Origin: Candidatus Opimibacter skivensis
GTDB taxonomy: Bacteria > Bacteroidota > Bacteroidia > Chitinophagales > Saprospiraceae
Direction of reading: 5' to 3'
Assembly (NCBI GenBank): GCA_016722045.1
Contig: JADKGY010000033.1
Location: forward strand, 62,001 to 126,000
DNA: 64,000 nucleotides
Part shown: positions 1 to 9,796 of the stretch, piece by piece
Layout: each line of letters starts with the position of its first letter
Position numbering within the stretch: the first letter of the stretch is position 1
Notes under the pieces: generated by a model
Databases searched by the model: none
What the model was told of the DNA's origin: nothing
The model's input: the letters and a program-made list of their open reading frames with translations, nothing else
Program-made: the position numbers and the translations under genes

Positions 1-2
1 GT

Positions 3-3000
3 GAAAAGCAGGATGCTGAGTATACGGAGTACTATCACCATATTGCTCCGGATGATCTCGACTATATCGAAAACGATGGCGAAATAAAAGAAGGTGATGC
101 AGTAGCTTATAATCAGTTAGTATCAAAACTGAATGCCGGTGTACAAAGCGATGCCGCCTTTCAGGCTCTTGACGCCATCGCCAACACAAAAGATTTTACA
201 GACTATATCATTTCTCAAATTTTTGTCGCCAATACAAGTTGGGGACATAACATTGCTCTGTTCCGCCCCAGGTCTTCCGGAGGTCGCTGGAGGTGGCTCC
301 TGCATGACTATGATCGTGGATTCAATTTGAGCAACGTCAATAGTACAGCTATGAATTGGGCCACGGCTACTAATGGAGATATTTCCAGTAATCCAGCTTT
401 CGGTACGCTTTTTCTTCGCAAGATGTTGGAGAATAACGCATTCAAACAACGTTTTATCACCCGTTTCGCAGATCATCTTTACATCACCTACAATCCTGTC
501 ACAATCGACAAACGTGTAGATCTGCATGCAGGGTGGATCCGATCTGAAATACCTTATCAGGTAGCAAGATGGGAAGGCACTACATCAAGCTATGGAGACG
601 CTATCCCTTCAGTTGCTTTTTGGGAAAACGAAGTGTCTGCACTCAAGCAATATGGTGTGCAGCGCAATTCATTTATGTTAAATGATTTAAATTCCTTTTT
701 TGGTCTGGGTGGAACCACTACACTCGATCTCGATGTCAGTGATGTCTCTCACGGATTTATTCGTCTGCACGAGATGAAGGTGCCATCCTATCCATGGACA
801 GGAAAGTATTTCAGAAACCGTCTGTTCACGCTTACTGCTGAAGCCAAACCAGGCTTCAATTTTGTACGTTGGGAAAAAATGGACCTTTCACAAACTACAC
901 TTCTTGCTGCAGGCAGTGTATGGAAATACAGAGATGCTACTATTGCTCCTCCCACGGATTGGAATCAACCCGGGTTTAACGATGCAGCGTGGCCAGGCGG
1001 ACCTGCGCAATTGGGCTATGGCGATGGTGATGAAGCGACCGTGTTGAGTTTTGGTGGAAATACAAATAGCAAAACGCCAGCTTACTATTTCAGAAGCAGT
1101 TTTAATATACCTGATCCGGCAGTCTATTCCGGTCTGCTTATACGTCTGATAGCAGATGATGGAGCAGTCGTCTATCTCAACGGTAAAGAAATCTGGAGAA
1201 TAAATATGCCTTCTGCACCTGCATTAATTTCATTCACAACATTGGCCATCGGTACCGTACAAGGATCTGGTGAAGGTGCCTGGAATGAACTTACGATACC
1301 TTCTTCGCTATTGGTATCGGGGCAAAACGAAGTGTCTGTAGAAATTCACCAGGTCGATCGCACGAGTTCAGATATAAGCTTTGACTTCGAAATGCAGGGC
1401 ACGTTAAAAGGTACGCCTGAAATCATAAGCAATAGTCCTTCACTTGATGTTACGCTTGATGTTAATCCCCGCGCGCTCAGGGCTGTCTTCGAGTCTGATG
1501 GTTCGTGTGGTATTCTTCCCGACACTGTTTTTCAAAATCTCTCACTGGATGTTTCCTGTTCGCCATATATCGCTTCTGGCGACGTTGTGGTAAAACCTAA
1601 TGTGACACTCACTGTACAACCAGGTGTGGAAATCAGGTTTTCTGAAAAAGCGAACCTTTGGATACTCGGAGATCTTCAAATGAATGGCACCGTGGATGCA
1701 CCCATCAATGTGAAAAATGATACCGGCAGTGAAACCTGGGGTGGTATCTTTTTAAAAAATGCGACATCCACTTCGTCCTTATCTTATGTAACACTTGAAA
1801 ATGCTTCTGCAGGTACTCAACGATTCTATTATCCTGCGGCTATCAGTGCTTATCATTCAGATATTACACTGGACCATATGGATCTTACGTCTGTAAAAGA
1901 CAATCCGGTCTTTGCGCGTTTTTCAGATGTGATCATGACCAATTCAAAACTCAAATCTGCTGTGACAGGGGATTGTATCAATGTGAAACAGGGATTTGCC
2001 ATTGTAGAAAATTGCGATTTCGAAGGTGGCACACAACCGGATATGGACGGTATTGATTTTGATGGCGTGGTCAATGGTATAGCCCGTAATAATCATGTAC
2101 ATGATTTCAGAGGTGACAATTGTGATGGTCTTGATATCGGCGAGCAATGCCAGGGTTTATTGATCGAACACAATTTTATACATCACTGTTTCGATAAAGG
2201 AATTTCTGTCGGACAAGAATCGAGCGCGACCGTGGTTAACAATGTCATTGCCTATACGAATATCGGGATTGCCCTTAAAGATGAAAGTGATGTACAAGTA
2301 GAGCATTGTACTTTTTTTGGCAATCAAAAAGGGGTGTCAGCGTATGAGAAAAACGCAGGCAACCTTGGCGGTACCGGACATATCGTGGATTGCATTGTGA
2401 GCAATGCTTCACTGGATGCCTATGACTATGACAGTCATTCCGGACTGACATTGACGCGATGTCTTTCTGATCTTGATTCGATCAGCTATCCCGGCAACAT
2501 AAATGCTGACCCCCATTTTATCAATCCTACATTATTTGATTTCAATTTATTGCCGGCCAGTCCTGCCATCGGCATTGGTGCATCAGGATCAAATCTTGGA
2601 GCTAATACGTTACCTGTCTATACGGGTCTGCCTCAATTGATGATTTCTGAAATATTGTACAATGATACATTGACATCCACCGGCGAATTCATTGAAATAT
2701 ATAATCCCGGCGCCATCACAGTGGACATGTCGAACTATAAGCTCTCAGCAGCGGTGGATTTTACTTTTCCTGCAGGCGCCACTATACTTCCCGGAGGGAC
2801 CGTGGTCGTAGCAAAAACTGCTTCTAATTTTTCCGGGGCTATTTATCCGGTGTACCAATGGGAAAGTGGTAAACTACGCAATGAAGGAGAGGTCATATAT
2901 CTCATTGACAGGGATGGGCTGCTCGTGGATTTTGTGCGGTACAATAATCATACACCATGGCCGGAAAGCAATACGCTAAAAGGTAAATCCATCGAACTGG

Positions 3001-3365
3001 TTTCCGGTATTTTAGACAATCATTTTGCTACGAGTTGGGTACCCAGTAAAGCTCAGGGAGGTTCACCTGGAGAAGTGTCAGGGGTCTCTGGCACCACTCC
3101 TGAATTGAATGATACACAGTTTACGATCTATCCCAATCCGGCTTCGGATGTAATGTATGTAGCGTTTAAGGAATATGCTGATTCGTTTACGATCCGGATC
3201 ATTGACATCATTGGAAGAGAGGTGCTGAGTAGAACATCCTATCATGAAAATGTATTGAATCAGGCACGAGTTGACTTAACCCACCTTGATCATGGAAGTT
3301 ATTTTGTGGTCATTGAGGATGAGCGCGGCCGTGTAATAGGTTCCGAAGTATTGATTGTTCAATAA
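3..3365 (+). CDS. CotH-kinase / beta-helix / lamin-tail T9SS cargo protein (5' truncated by window edge)
   Basis: Open from the window start in the frame of base 3, so about 1,120 residues remain and the N-terminus lies outside. Residues about 1-290 look like the CotH protein-kinase-like fold: an Asp-Tyr-Asp motif at about 102-104 follows a Trp-rich strand, as in CotH proteins. About 295-470 is a galactose-binding-like beta-sandwich (VWKYRD, then a DDGAVVYLNG strand). About 520-866 is a right-handed parallel beta-helix with short repeating rungs. About 879-960 is a lamin-tail domain (LMISEILYN ... GEFIEIYN). The last 80 residues from FTIYPNPAS are a type A T9SS sorting domain, so the protein is predicted to be secreted and anchored at or released from the cell surface. 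An in-frame TTG at 327 is internal, not the start. The domain calls come from motif recognition; the substrate is unknown. Confidence 0.85.
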   Translation, partial: EKQDAEYTEYYHHIAPDDLDYIENDGEIKEGDAVAYNQLVSKLNAGVQSDAAFQALDAIANTKDFTDYIISQIFVANTSWGHNIALFRPRSSGGRWRWLLHDYDRGFNLSNVNSTAMNWATATNGDISSNPAFGTLFLRKMLENNAFKQRFITRFADHLYITYNPVTIDKRVDLHAGWIRSEIPYQVARWEGTTSSYGDAIPSVAFWENEVSALKQYGVQRNSFMLNDLNSFFGLGGTTTLDLDVSDVSHGFIRLHEMKVPSYPWTGKYFRNRLFTLTAEAKPGFNFVRWEKMDLSQTTLLAAGSVWKYRDATIAPPTDWNQPGFNDAAWPGGPAQLGYGDGDEATVLSFGGNTNSKTPAYYFRSSFNIPDPAVYSGLLIRLIADDGAVVYLNGKEIWRINMPSAPALISFTTLAIGTVQGSGEGAWNELTIPSSLLVSGQNEVSVEIHQVDRTSSDISFDFEMQGTLKGTPEIISNSPSLDVTLDVNPRALRAVFESDGSCGILPDTVFQNLSLDVSCSPYIASGDVVVKPNVTLTVQPGVEIRFSEKANLWILGDLQMNGTVDAPINVKNDTGSETWGGIFLKNATSTSSLSYVTLENASAGTQRFYYPAAISAYHSDITLDHMDLTSVKDNPVFARFSDVIMTNSKLKSAVTGDCINVKQGFAIVENCDFEGGTQPDMDGIDFDGVVNGIARNNHVHDFRGDNCDGLDIGEQCQGLLIEHNFIHHCFDKGISVGQESSATVVNNVIAYTNIGIALKDESDVQVEHCTFFGNQKGVSAYEKNAGNLGGTGHIVDCIVSNASLDAYDYDSHSGLTLTRCLSDLDSISYPGNINADPHFINPTLFDFNLLPASPAIGIGASGSNLGANTLPVYTGLPQLMISEILYNDTLTSTGEFIEIYNPGAITVDMSNYKLSAAVDFTFPAGATILPGGTVVVAKTASNFSGAIYPVYQWESGKLRNEGEVIYLIDRDGLLVDFVRYNNHTPWPESNTLKGKSIELVSGILDNHFATSWVPSKAQGGSPGEVSGVSGTTPELNDTQFTIYPNPASDVMYVAFKEYADSFTIRIIDIIGREVLSRTSYHENVLNQARVDLTHLDHGSYFVVIEDERGRVIGSEVLIVQ

Positions 3366-3592
3366 AGGATGAAATGCCCATATGCTATGATAGTTTAATT
3401 AACTACTGATCCGCCAATTTCCTTAACCCGCTTTTAGGTATACGGTTTACTGCTCGTGAAAAGGCACAACTTTTTAAGTTATATGGTGATCCCTTTTTGT
3501 GGAGTGGCAATAGTGGCCTTTCAGTTTTCTTTCAATACGTGTCTTGCTCTTTATTCCTTATGATTTTTCCGCCCAATGCTGTAAATAAATCA

Positions 3593-4021
3593 TCAACAGG
3601 GCTCCCATAGTTCAATCTTGTTGCCTTCTGCGTCCATGATATGTATAAACTTTCCATAGTCGTAGGTGGCCATGTCATCAAGTATGGTGACTCCGTTTTC
3701 TTTGAGTTTGTTTACAAGTCCTTCAATATTCTGAACCTGGTAGTTAATCATAAAATCCTTTTTAGATGGGGAAAAATATTCATCCCCTTTTTTGAAAGGT
3801 TTCCATTGAAGAGAATTTATCTCGTCAGGTCTGTTAACGTTCCTTGATTCAAAACTCGAAGAACCCCAATCATTTATTTCAATCCCCAAATTTTTAGTGT
3901 ACCATTCTTTCGTTTCTTTAGGATTGTCAGAAAAAAAGAAAATGCCACCAATTCCTGTCACCTTTGGGGTTGTGTCAGCAGGTGAAGTTGAGTTTTCATT
4001 TTGATTTTTTTGGTCTTTCAT
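3593..4021 (-). CDS. VOC (glyoxalase/bleomycin-resistance fold) protein, probably a frameshifted lipoprotein
   Basis: Single VOC beta-alpha-beta-beta-beta module: GIGGIFFFSDNPKETKEWY at the start, and HIMDAEGNKIELWEP as the final strand with its conserved Glu. The family binds metals and small molecules; no substrate can be named. The 142-residue frame opens with a polar Asn/Thr/Ser-rich linker and no secretion signal. Just upstream, in another frame, an ATG at 4098 starts MKRVLAIISIVTLLANC, a textbook lipoprotein signal with a lipobox Cys, followed by DSQL and then a stop. Adding one A to the A5 run at 4036-4032 joins this signal in frame to the VOC domain. The intended gene is therefore probably 3593-4098 on the minus strand, a periplasmic or outer-membrane lipoprotein. 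It is the last gene of the operon that begins with the serine hydrolase. Confidence 0.75.
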   Translation of the reverse strand: MKDQKNQNENSTSPADTTPKVTGIGGIFFFSDNPKETKEWYTKNLGIEINDWGSSSFESRNVNRPDEINSLQWKPFKKGDEYFSPSKKDFMINYQVQNIEGLVNKLKENGVTILDDMATYDYGKFIHIMDAEGNKIELWEPC

Positions 4022-4169
4022 ATGGTTTGAATTTTTAGTTGCGAATCACAGTTTGCAAGAAGTGTTACAATCGAAATTATTGCCAATACTCTTTTCATCC
4101 TTTTCTATTTTCTATTCGTACAGGTTTGTTCTGTCATTTTTTCAGGGATGCCAATGATACAATTTATGA

Positions 4170-4622
4170 CTAACCTGAAATGAAGTTTTTTAAAACATAA
4201 GGCCACGGAATTACAAGGAGATCTACAATAATACCTTTGAAGTTAATTGCCGTCAGACCCTGTGCAGAAGAACCTGCTAAGTGGTCTGTAAGCCATAATG
4301 GATAGGCCACAATAATCAGCCAGATCAGCTTGTAAGAAAACTGTACCAATAGCAATGGAATCATTTTCAAAGGATAGAATACACCTAAAATCGCTAACAC
4401 AGAAAATGCTGCCCAAAAACTAAATGCTACTCCCGGCAAGGGCTCCCACAAACCTTCATGCGTAAATATTTCAGTCCACACAGAACTACCTAAGAGTACG
4501 GCGTTCACTAAATATATAAATCTCAGCAAATAGAAACGGAATTTTGAAATCCCAATGGTTTGATCAGCTTTAAAGAGAGATTTAATACTTTCTGTTGTAA
4601 TTTTCATCTTATTATTTTGCAT
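4170..4622 (-). CDS. Small polytopic membrane protein of unknown function
   Basis: 150 residues with about four hydrophobic segments (roughly 28-48, 62-82, 84-105 and 128-146) and a short charged N-terminus. I do not recognise a named family. It lies 25 bp downstream of a DUF4386 gene on the same strand and is probably co-transcribed with the serine hydrolase/DUF4386 genes. A second ATG five codons in (MKITTES) is an equally possible start. Confidence 0.6.
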   Translation of the reverse strand: MQNNKMKITTESIKSLFKADQTIGISKFRFYLLRFIYLVNAVLLGSSVWTEIFTHEGLWEPLPGVAFSFWAAFSVLAILGVFYPLKMIPLLLVQFSYKLIWLIIVAYPLWLTDHLAGSSAQGLTAINFKGIIVDLLVIPWPYVLKNFISG

Positions 4623-4647
4623 TTATGAGAAAATGTGCTTTTGTAAT

Positions 4648-5358
4648 TTACTGATGTTTATATTGAAGCTTTCCTGTCTTTTGAATTTCCACACCTTTAA
4701 ATATTAGCCATAGACTCATAGAAACTTCTCCAATGAACGCAGGAAGTAAAACATAAGGAAAAAGGTACTTAGCTAAGTGTGGAAGAAGGAACCAACCGAG
4801 ACTATTGATCAGATAACCTAAGCCTGCCAAAGCGTACAAAATACCCAAAAAGCGGGGAAGAATATTTGATGTATAAATAAGGTATCCAATGATCGGAAAG
4901 TAAAAGGCGAATAAGAAAAGGCTGATGTTATACCCTTGTGATTGTAAATTCAGAAAGAATAACGAAAGTGTCTGCAACTGTTCAATTGAAAACGTAGTTT
5001 GATAACTGCTGTTGTGCAGGAGCAAAAGAGGTGCAAGCTGATTGAGCAGGTTGACAGCCATAACTGCAGCAGCTACGTTGCCAAAAATAAAAGCCAGTAA
5101 AGAAATGTTTTTATTTACAGGTTTAAACAGGATGTAGAAAATGAGTGTTAAAAAAGTTCCGCAGAGAATAACGAGAAGATCAGCAACAAAACCTAAACGA
5201 TACATTTGTTCAGACGACAGGATATTATGTGCAGTCGCTACCGGATCACCGTACACGGTTAATCCTTCTCTGACAAATGCTTCAGCGAACCCGCCTGCAA
5301 TTATCGTAATCAGGTAAAGAAATCCCGATACTCTTGCTAATGTATTATTTGAATTCAT
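4648..5358 (-). CDS. DUF4386 family membrane protein (copy 2)
   Basis: 236 residues, six to seven membrane segments. The N-terminal ARVSGFLYLITIIAGGFAE, a following loop with GDPVATAHNIL and then FVADLLVILCGTF are the DUF4386 signature. Function is unknown; the family is common in Bacteroidota and often sits beside sensor kinases or hydrolases. Its start overlaps the end of the upstream DUF4386 gene by 14 bp, so the two are translationally coupled. The two copies share length, layout and the GDxVATAxxIL element and look like an old tandem duplication. Confidence 0.85.
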   Translation of the reverse strand: MNSNNTLARVSGFLYLITIIAGGFAEAFVREGLTVYGDPVATAHNILSSEQMYRLGFVADLLVILCGTFLTLIFYILFKPVNKNISLLAFIFGNVAAAVMAVNLLNQLAPLLLLHNSSYQTTFSIEQLQTLSLFFLNLQSQGYNISLFLFAFYFPIIGYLIYTSNILPRFLGILYALAGLGYLINSLGWFLLPHLAKYLFPYVLLPAFIGEVSMSLWLIFKGVEIQKTGKLQYKHQ

Positions 5359-6055
5359 GGACAGGGATATTATTTTTTACACCCTTGATGATAAGCCACA
5401 GCATTATGGAAATCTCTCCTAAAATCCATAAGGGCATTGCAAATTTGAAAACAAGCTCCTGGTAGTGGGGAAGCAGCAGATGTGTCAAACAATGGATGAT
5501 GTATGTTATTCCGTTTACAAATAAAAATAAACCCAATACACGGGGAATAAACCCGGAAGCATACACCAACAGCCCAAATGGTAAAAGCCAGAGCCCCCAG
5601 AACATCTCTAATGTAATCGCTCCGTATTCATTCATTTTAAGAAATAGCATCGCCAGATCCTGCCTCTGACCGATTTCAAATGTTTTCAATACTTCGCCTT
5701 TAAAAAGCATGAGAGAAGTAATATTGAATGCATCCATAATAAAAACAACCGGAAATGTCATCATCAGCAATATTACCATGAGTTTTGCCTGCAGCTCGTT
5801 CACTTGCTTGAACAATTGATAAAGAGCCATTAATAAAAAAACACCGATGGTCAGGCTGATCAAATCATTAAGTATACCCGATCGGAATATTAACTCATTG
5901 GCAAGTATCTTTTGGGCAGTGGCAACTGCATCACCCTCTACTATCGTTTTTGATGGAACATACATAATGCCGTACATGCCCGTCATGACCCAGATAAGAT
6001 AGAGTAAGCCGGCAAGTCTTGCTATTTTTTTTATTGAATTCAATTCTGCTTCCAT
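5345..6055 (-). CDS. DUF4386 family membrane protein (copy 1)
   Basis: 236 residues with the same plan as the downstream copy: an ARLAGLLYLIWVMTGM segment, an extracytoplasmic loop with GDAVATAQKIL, then a run of membrane helices. It lies 9 bp downstream of the serine hydrolase and overlaps the next DUF4386 gene by 14 bp. The close packing with a periplasmic hydrolase and the divergent LytS/LytTR pair suggests a shared envelope role. That is inference from position only. Confidence 0.85.
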   Translation of the reverse strand: MEAELNSIKKIARLAGLLYLIWVMTGMYGIMYVPSKTIVEGDAVATAQKILANELIFRSGILNDLISLTIGVFLLMALYQLFKQVNELQAKLMVILLMMTFPVVFIMDAFNITSLMLFKGEVLKTFEIGQRQDLAMLFLKMNEYGAITLEMFWGLWLLPFGLLVYASGFIPRVLGLFLFVNGITYIIHCLTHLLLPHYQELVFKFAMPLWILGEISIMLWLIIKGVKNNIPVHEFK

Positions 6056-6064
6056 ATTGAGATT

Positions 6065-7720
6065 CTACATTATTTTTTTCGCATCCGCCTGTCTGCCACC
6101 TTGATTCAAAATGGATTTCGTCACCCTACCCGAATCGTCTCTGACAAATTCAAATTGAGCATCATTAATTTTTGTAAAGAATTTTGTTTCTGTTTCCGGA
6201 AAGATTTCAAATTTATCCTGTCCTTCGACTAGTATGAAAAGCCGGTTCTGCTCTTTGGTCACTGAAAATGTGAATACAGATGGAATTTCATATTCACCCA
6301 CATACGTTTCCAATATCTTTTCATTCACTATTATTCCATTTGAGTCGGGGATAGATTTATTGGTTTTATTCCAAACCTCATTGCCGGTAGGTTTTTTGCT
6401 TATTAATTTTTCTATATTCCCCTTTTTATTTTTTGAAAATTCAAGCGTTAGCTTTGCATCATCAGAGAAAAACATATCTTTTTGATAGGCTTTAAGATTA
6501 GACTTTGGACCTCTGCCAAGCTGAGAAAACAACTTATTTTCAGACACCGTAATGATTCGTTGTAGCCCTTTTTCATTTTCATAAACACCTTCGTATCCTT
6601 GTAAAATCGCATTGGCTACAGGTATCTCTTTGTATTCGTAAGGTTTTCCACTGGCAAGAGCGGCCATCCAAAAAGCAATATCCTTGGGATAATTGCAGTC
6701 GCAATTCGTAAACATGACAACAAAAACATCTTCTTTGGGCAAATATATTTCTGCCGCTCCAAACCCTTCGATACCACCGCCATGCCAGATAGAAGGACTT
6801 TCATAAACGTAACCTAATTTCCAGCCATATCCATAATCCGTTTCTTTTCCATCCGTCAGTTTATACCTTGTAAAGGCCTTATCAAGGGTTTCTTTTTTTA
6901 CCAATTTATATGAATGAACAGCTTGCTGCCATTTATAAAAATCCTCTACGGTGGATTGTATTGCGCCTGCCGAGTAAATAATGGTTGGGTTCAGCGATCG
7001 GCTATTTACAAAACCATTCTCACCAACACTATAGGCACCAACCCGGTTTTTTATAATTTTTGTGTCATCCGCGAATAGTGAATGGGTCATACGAAGTGGC
7101 TTGAAAAAATTTTCTTCAAGGTATTCTGCATAGGGTTTGCCCGTAATTATTTCGATTATATACCCCAGTAAAAAATAGCCTGAATTGCTGTATTCCCATT
7201 TTGTACCCGGGGCAAAACGCATCGGCAAGTTCTTGAAAAAGTCAATTACTTCGTTTGGTGTGCAATCGGAACTTAGTTTCTTTTCGGGGTCTTTCATGCC
7301 AGAATACGTTTGAATACCCGATGTATGCGTCAGCAAATGCTCTATGGTGATACGATTTCCCTGTGTAGGATAATCGGGAATATACTTTGTGATTTCGTCC
7401 TGCAAATTCAGCTTACCCTGCTCCATCAATTGCAATATCGCCACTGCTGTAAATTGTTTACCAATAGAGGCAACCCAGAAAACATTATCCACTTGCATGG
7501 GTACGTCTAACTCCAAATGTGCCATACCGAAAGCTTTTTTATAGATAATCTGACCATTTCGGGACACCAAAACTGTAGCACCTGGTTCATCAGTCCTGAA
7601 TTGCTCTGAAAGTATTTTGTCAAAGTAGATGGCAAGTTGTGTATCGTCTTTTTGTTGAGCATAAGAAAGATTGAACAAGAGCCCAAAGGCCAGAATTAGT
7701 GTTTGCTTGACTGAATGCAT
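6065..7720 (-). CDS. Secreted serine hydrolase, class C beta-lactamase / penicillin-binding-protein fold
   Basis: The start is set at 7720, where MHSVKQTLILAFGLLFNLSYAQ gives a clean signal peptide; an upstream in-frame ATG at 7768 would put a charged tail before it. Mature protein about 530 residues. The three active-site motifs are present: SxxK as SIGK (Ser85, Lys88), the YxN motif as YSN (Tyr177-Asn179), and HGG at about 313. A C-terminal beta-rich domain of about 180 residues follows. Proteins of this type are D-aminopeptidase/esterase-like and usually not true beta-lactamases. First gene of a minus-strand operon and divergent from the LytS/LytTR pair, with a perfect 12-bp palindrome between them. 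Confidence 0.88.
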   Translation of the reverse strand: MHSVKQTLILAFGLLFNLSYAQQKDDTQLAIYFDKILSEQFRTDEPGATVLVSRNGQIIYKKAFGMAHLELDVPMQVDNVFWVASIGKQFTAVAILQLMEQGKLNLQDEITKYIPDYPTQGNRITIEHLLTHTSGIQTYSGMKDPEKKLSSDCTPNEVIDFFKNLPMRFAPGTKWEYSNSGYFLLGYIIEIITGKPYAEYLEENFFKPLRMTHSLFADDTKIIKNRVGAYSVGENGFVNSRSLNPTIIYSAGAIQSTVEDFYKWQQAVHSYKLVKKETLDKAFTRYKLTDGKETDYGYGWKLGYVYESPSIWHGGGIEGFGAAEIYLPKEDVFVVMFTNCDCNYPKDIAFWMAALASGKPYEYKEIPVANAILQGYEGVYENEKGLQRIITVSENKLFSQLGRGPKSNLKAYQKDMFFSDDAKLTLEFSKNKKGNIEKLISKKPTGNEVWNKTNKSIPDSNGIIVNEKILETYVGEYEIPSVFTFSVTKEQNRLFILVEGQDKFEIFPETETKFFTKINDAQFEFVRDDSGRVTKSILNQGGRQADAKKIM

Positions 7721-7819
7721 AGTTTTTGCTTTTTTTAATGTTCTCATGTTTTTATGTATAGGGGGCAAAATAATGTACTAGAGCATGCATTGAGAGCCCG
7801 CGTCAATAAACAGCCCCAT

Positions 7820-7831
7820 TTGGTATACCAA
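7820..7831. promoter_or_regulatory. Perfect 12-bp palindrome TTGGTATACCAA, candidate operator
   Basis: Lies about 100 bp from each of the two divergent start codons used here (serine hydrolase at 7720, sensor kinase at 7923). The symmetry is seen directly; that a regulator binds it is inference. LytTR proteins usually bind direct repeats, so a different regulator is also possible. Confidence 0.35.
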
Positions 7832-7922
7832 CAACGTAGGGATGTCAGTCATAGGAAAAGCAGGATTAAAAACATTTGCTGACCTTTACCGCACAAATAG
7901 CAGAATGAACGCAATAATCAAT

Positions 7923-8984
7923 ATGAAGCGGTTTACATTTTATATATGGGTTGGGGCAGTTTGGTTATTGCTATGGATCTTTAATAGTTTTGTCAATGAT
8001 ACTGAATCATTTGTTCCTCAATCGTTGAATGAGATCTGGCGGTTTTTTTATATTGTTGTTGTCAATTTTATTTTCTTTGAGTACAGCCTGCCTTTTATAA
8101 GAAGGAAAAGATCAAGTATCCTTTTCAATATTTTAATCGGTATTTTGCTGATTACGCTACAACTTATTTTAGTTTCCGTTGGCTCGTATGGCTGGAGGTG
8201 TCTTGGAATTCAGTTACATATTTATACCTCTTTAAGACAAGTTACCATAATCCCTGATGAACGCTATTATTACATTATGGAGGAGGTCTTTTATCAGGCC
8301 CAGGGCGGTATTTCTTCTGTTTTCTTTTTTGGGTTGGCAAAACTTCTGTATGACAATTTTAAATTAAAACAAACCACGCAACAATTGCGTCTTGAAAAGC
8401 AGGAAGCAGAATTGAATTATCTCAAGTCACAAACGAACCCTCATTTTTTATTCAATACCTTAAACAACATTTATGCGTTGGCAAGGGATAAGTCTGACTT
8501 GACTCCGGAGTCCATTTTACGGCTTTCTAAAATCCTGCGCTTCATGCTCTACGAAACCAGTGGAGGGTTTATAAGTATAGAACAGGAACTTGAAATCATC
8601 AACGACTATATTGCCCTTGAAAAATTACGGTACGATGATTCATTGCATATCCATTTTAAGCATGACGTAGAAGATATCAAGCAACCCTTGCCACCACTGT
8701 TGCTGATCCCATTAGTTGAAAATGCTTTCAAGCATGGTGTTTCTGAAACAAGGAGTCAGCCATTTGTAGATATTCAGCTCTCGATTAAGCAGCAACTTTT
8801 AAAATTTATTGTAAAAAACTCTATAGAAAATATTCATGGAGAAAAAAAGGTAAAAGAGAATATCGGCTTGTCCAACCTCAGGCGTCAACTGGAATTGCTT
8901 TATACAGATTACCATTTATCTGTTCAACAGGACGTAACGGTGTTTACAGCTATCCTGGAAATTAATCTGACAAGCCATGTCTAA
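7923..8984 (+). CDS. LytS/YehU-type sensor histidine kinase
   Basis: Four hydrophobic segments fill the N-terminal 130 residues, then a short coiled coil (QLRLEKQEAELNYLKSQ) leads into the His_kinase domain. The NPHFLFNTLNNIY motif holds the phospho-acceptor His; a GHKL ATPase follows with PLLLIPLVENAFKHG as its N-box and IGLSNLRRQLELLY as the G-region. ATGs lie at 7842, 7905 and 7923; 7923 (MKRFTFYIWVG) is preferred because it starts directly at the first membrane helix. The gene overlaps the response-regulator gene by 8 bp, so the two are made together. The signal is unknown. Confidence 0.85.
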   Translation: MKRFTFYIWVGAVWLLLWIFNSFVNDTESFVPQSLNEIWRFFYIVVVNFIFFEYSLPFIRRKRSSILFNILIGILLITLQLILVSVGSYGWRCLGIQLHIYTSLRQVTIIPDERYYYIMEEVFYQAQGGISSVFFFGLAKLLYDNFKLKQTTQQLRLEKQEAELNYLKSQTNPHFLFNTLNNIYALARDKSDLTPESILRLSKILRFMLYETSGGFISIEQELEIINDYIALEKLRYDDSLHIHFKHDVEDIKQPLPPLLLIPLVENAFKHGVSETRSQPFVDIQLSIKQQLLKFIVKNSIENIHGEKKVKENIGLSNLRRQLELLYTDYHLSVQQDVTVFTAILEINLTSHV

Positions 8985-9669
8985 AATAAAGTGTATCGTC
9001 ATAGAGGATGAGCCCCTGGCCGTAAAAGTTTTGTCTGAGTATATTTTGATGGTGCCGTTTCTGGAATTACAGGGCACATTTAAAAATGCTATTCTGGCTA
9101 CGGAATACCTGCGGGACAATTCTACCGAACTTATATTTTTAGATATTCATCTGCCAAAATTAAAGGGGATGGCTTTTTTAAAAACGCTTTCGCATCCGCC
9201 TGCAGTAATCGTTACAACTGCTTATCACCAGTATGCGGTGGAGGGATTTGATCTGAACGTAACCGATTATCTGTTGAAGCCATTTGCGTTTGAACGTTTT
9301 TTGGTAGCTGTCAATAAAGTAAAGACAGCCCAATCTGAAATGCAGAAAATAAATGAACCCGGGGAGAAAAAGGATTTTATATTTCTGAATGTTCAAAAAA
9401 AGAAAGTGAAAATTCTATTTTCTGAGATTGTTTACATAGAAAGCCAGCGCGAATACATCAAAATCGTGACCACCAAAACGGAGTACATTTCAAAAATAAG
9501 CACTCATGAAATGGAAGGTCTTTTGCCGGCAAATCTTTTCAAACGTATCCACCGTTCTTTTATCGTTTCAATTCCAAAGATTGAATCCTACACTGCCGAA
9601 ATGGTTGAAGTGAATGGGGTGCCTATTCCTATTGGCAGGGAGTATCGGGGTATTATTGAAAAGTTGTAG
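8977..9669 (+). CDS. LytTR-family response regulator
   Basis: 230 residues. Receiver domain 1-120 with acidic pocket Glu10-Asp11, phospho-acceptor Asp56 (FLDIHLP) and Lys101 (LKPF). LytTR DNA-binding domain about 133-230 (FLNVQKKKVKILFSEIVYIE, HRSFIVS). It overlaps the kinase gene by 8 bp. The likely target is the divergent serine hydrolase/DUF4386 operon, as LytTR regulators often control a neighbouring membrane-protein operon; this is inference. Confidence 0.92.
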   Translation: MSKIKCIVIEDEPLAVKVLSEYILMVPFLELQGTFKNAILATEYLRDNSTELIFLDIHLPKLKGMAFLKTLSHPPAVIVTTAYHQYAVEGFDLNVTDYLLKPFAFERFLVAVNKVKTAQSEMQKINEPGEKKDFIFLNVQKKKVKILFSEIVYIESQREYIKIVTTKTEYISKISTHEMEGLLPANLFKRIHRSFIVSIPKIESYTAEMVEVNGVPIPIGREYRGIIEKL

Positions 9670-9796
9670 ATGCAGGCGAGTAGAATGACGTCGGCCAAAT
9701 TTTCCTTAGCGCCGGATAAACTTAAGCGTTTTGACTTTTGTCGGATGTGCAACTTTGGCCTGCATGAGAGAATATTTTATTTGTAGCGTTAACTGT

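Noticed and set aside
327..3365. Start of the first gene at 327
   Set aside because: The codon there is TTG and the frame is open and CotH-like back to the window edge, so it is an internal codon.
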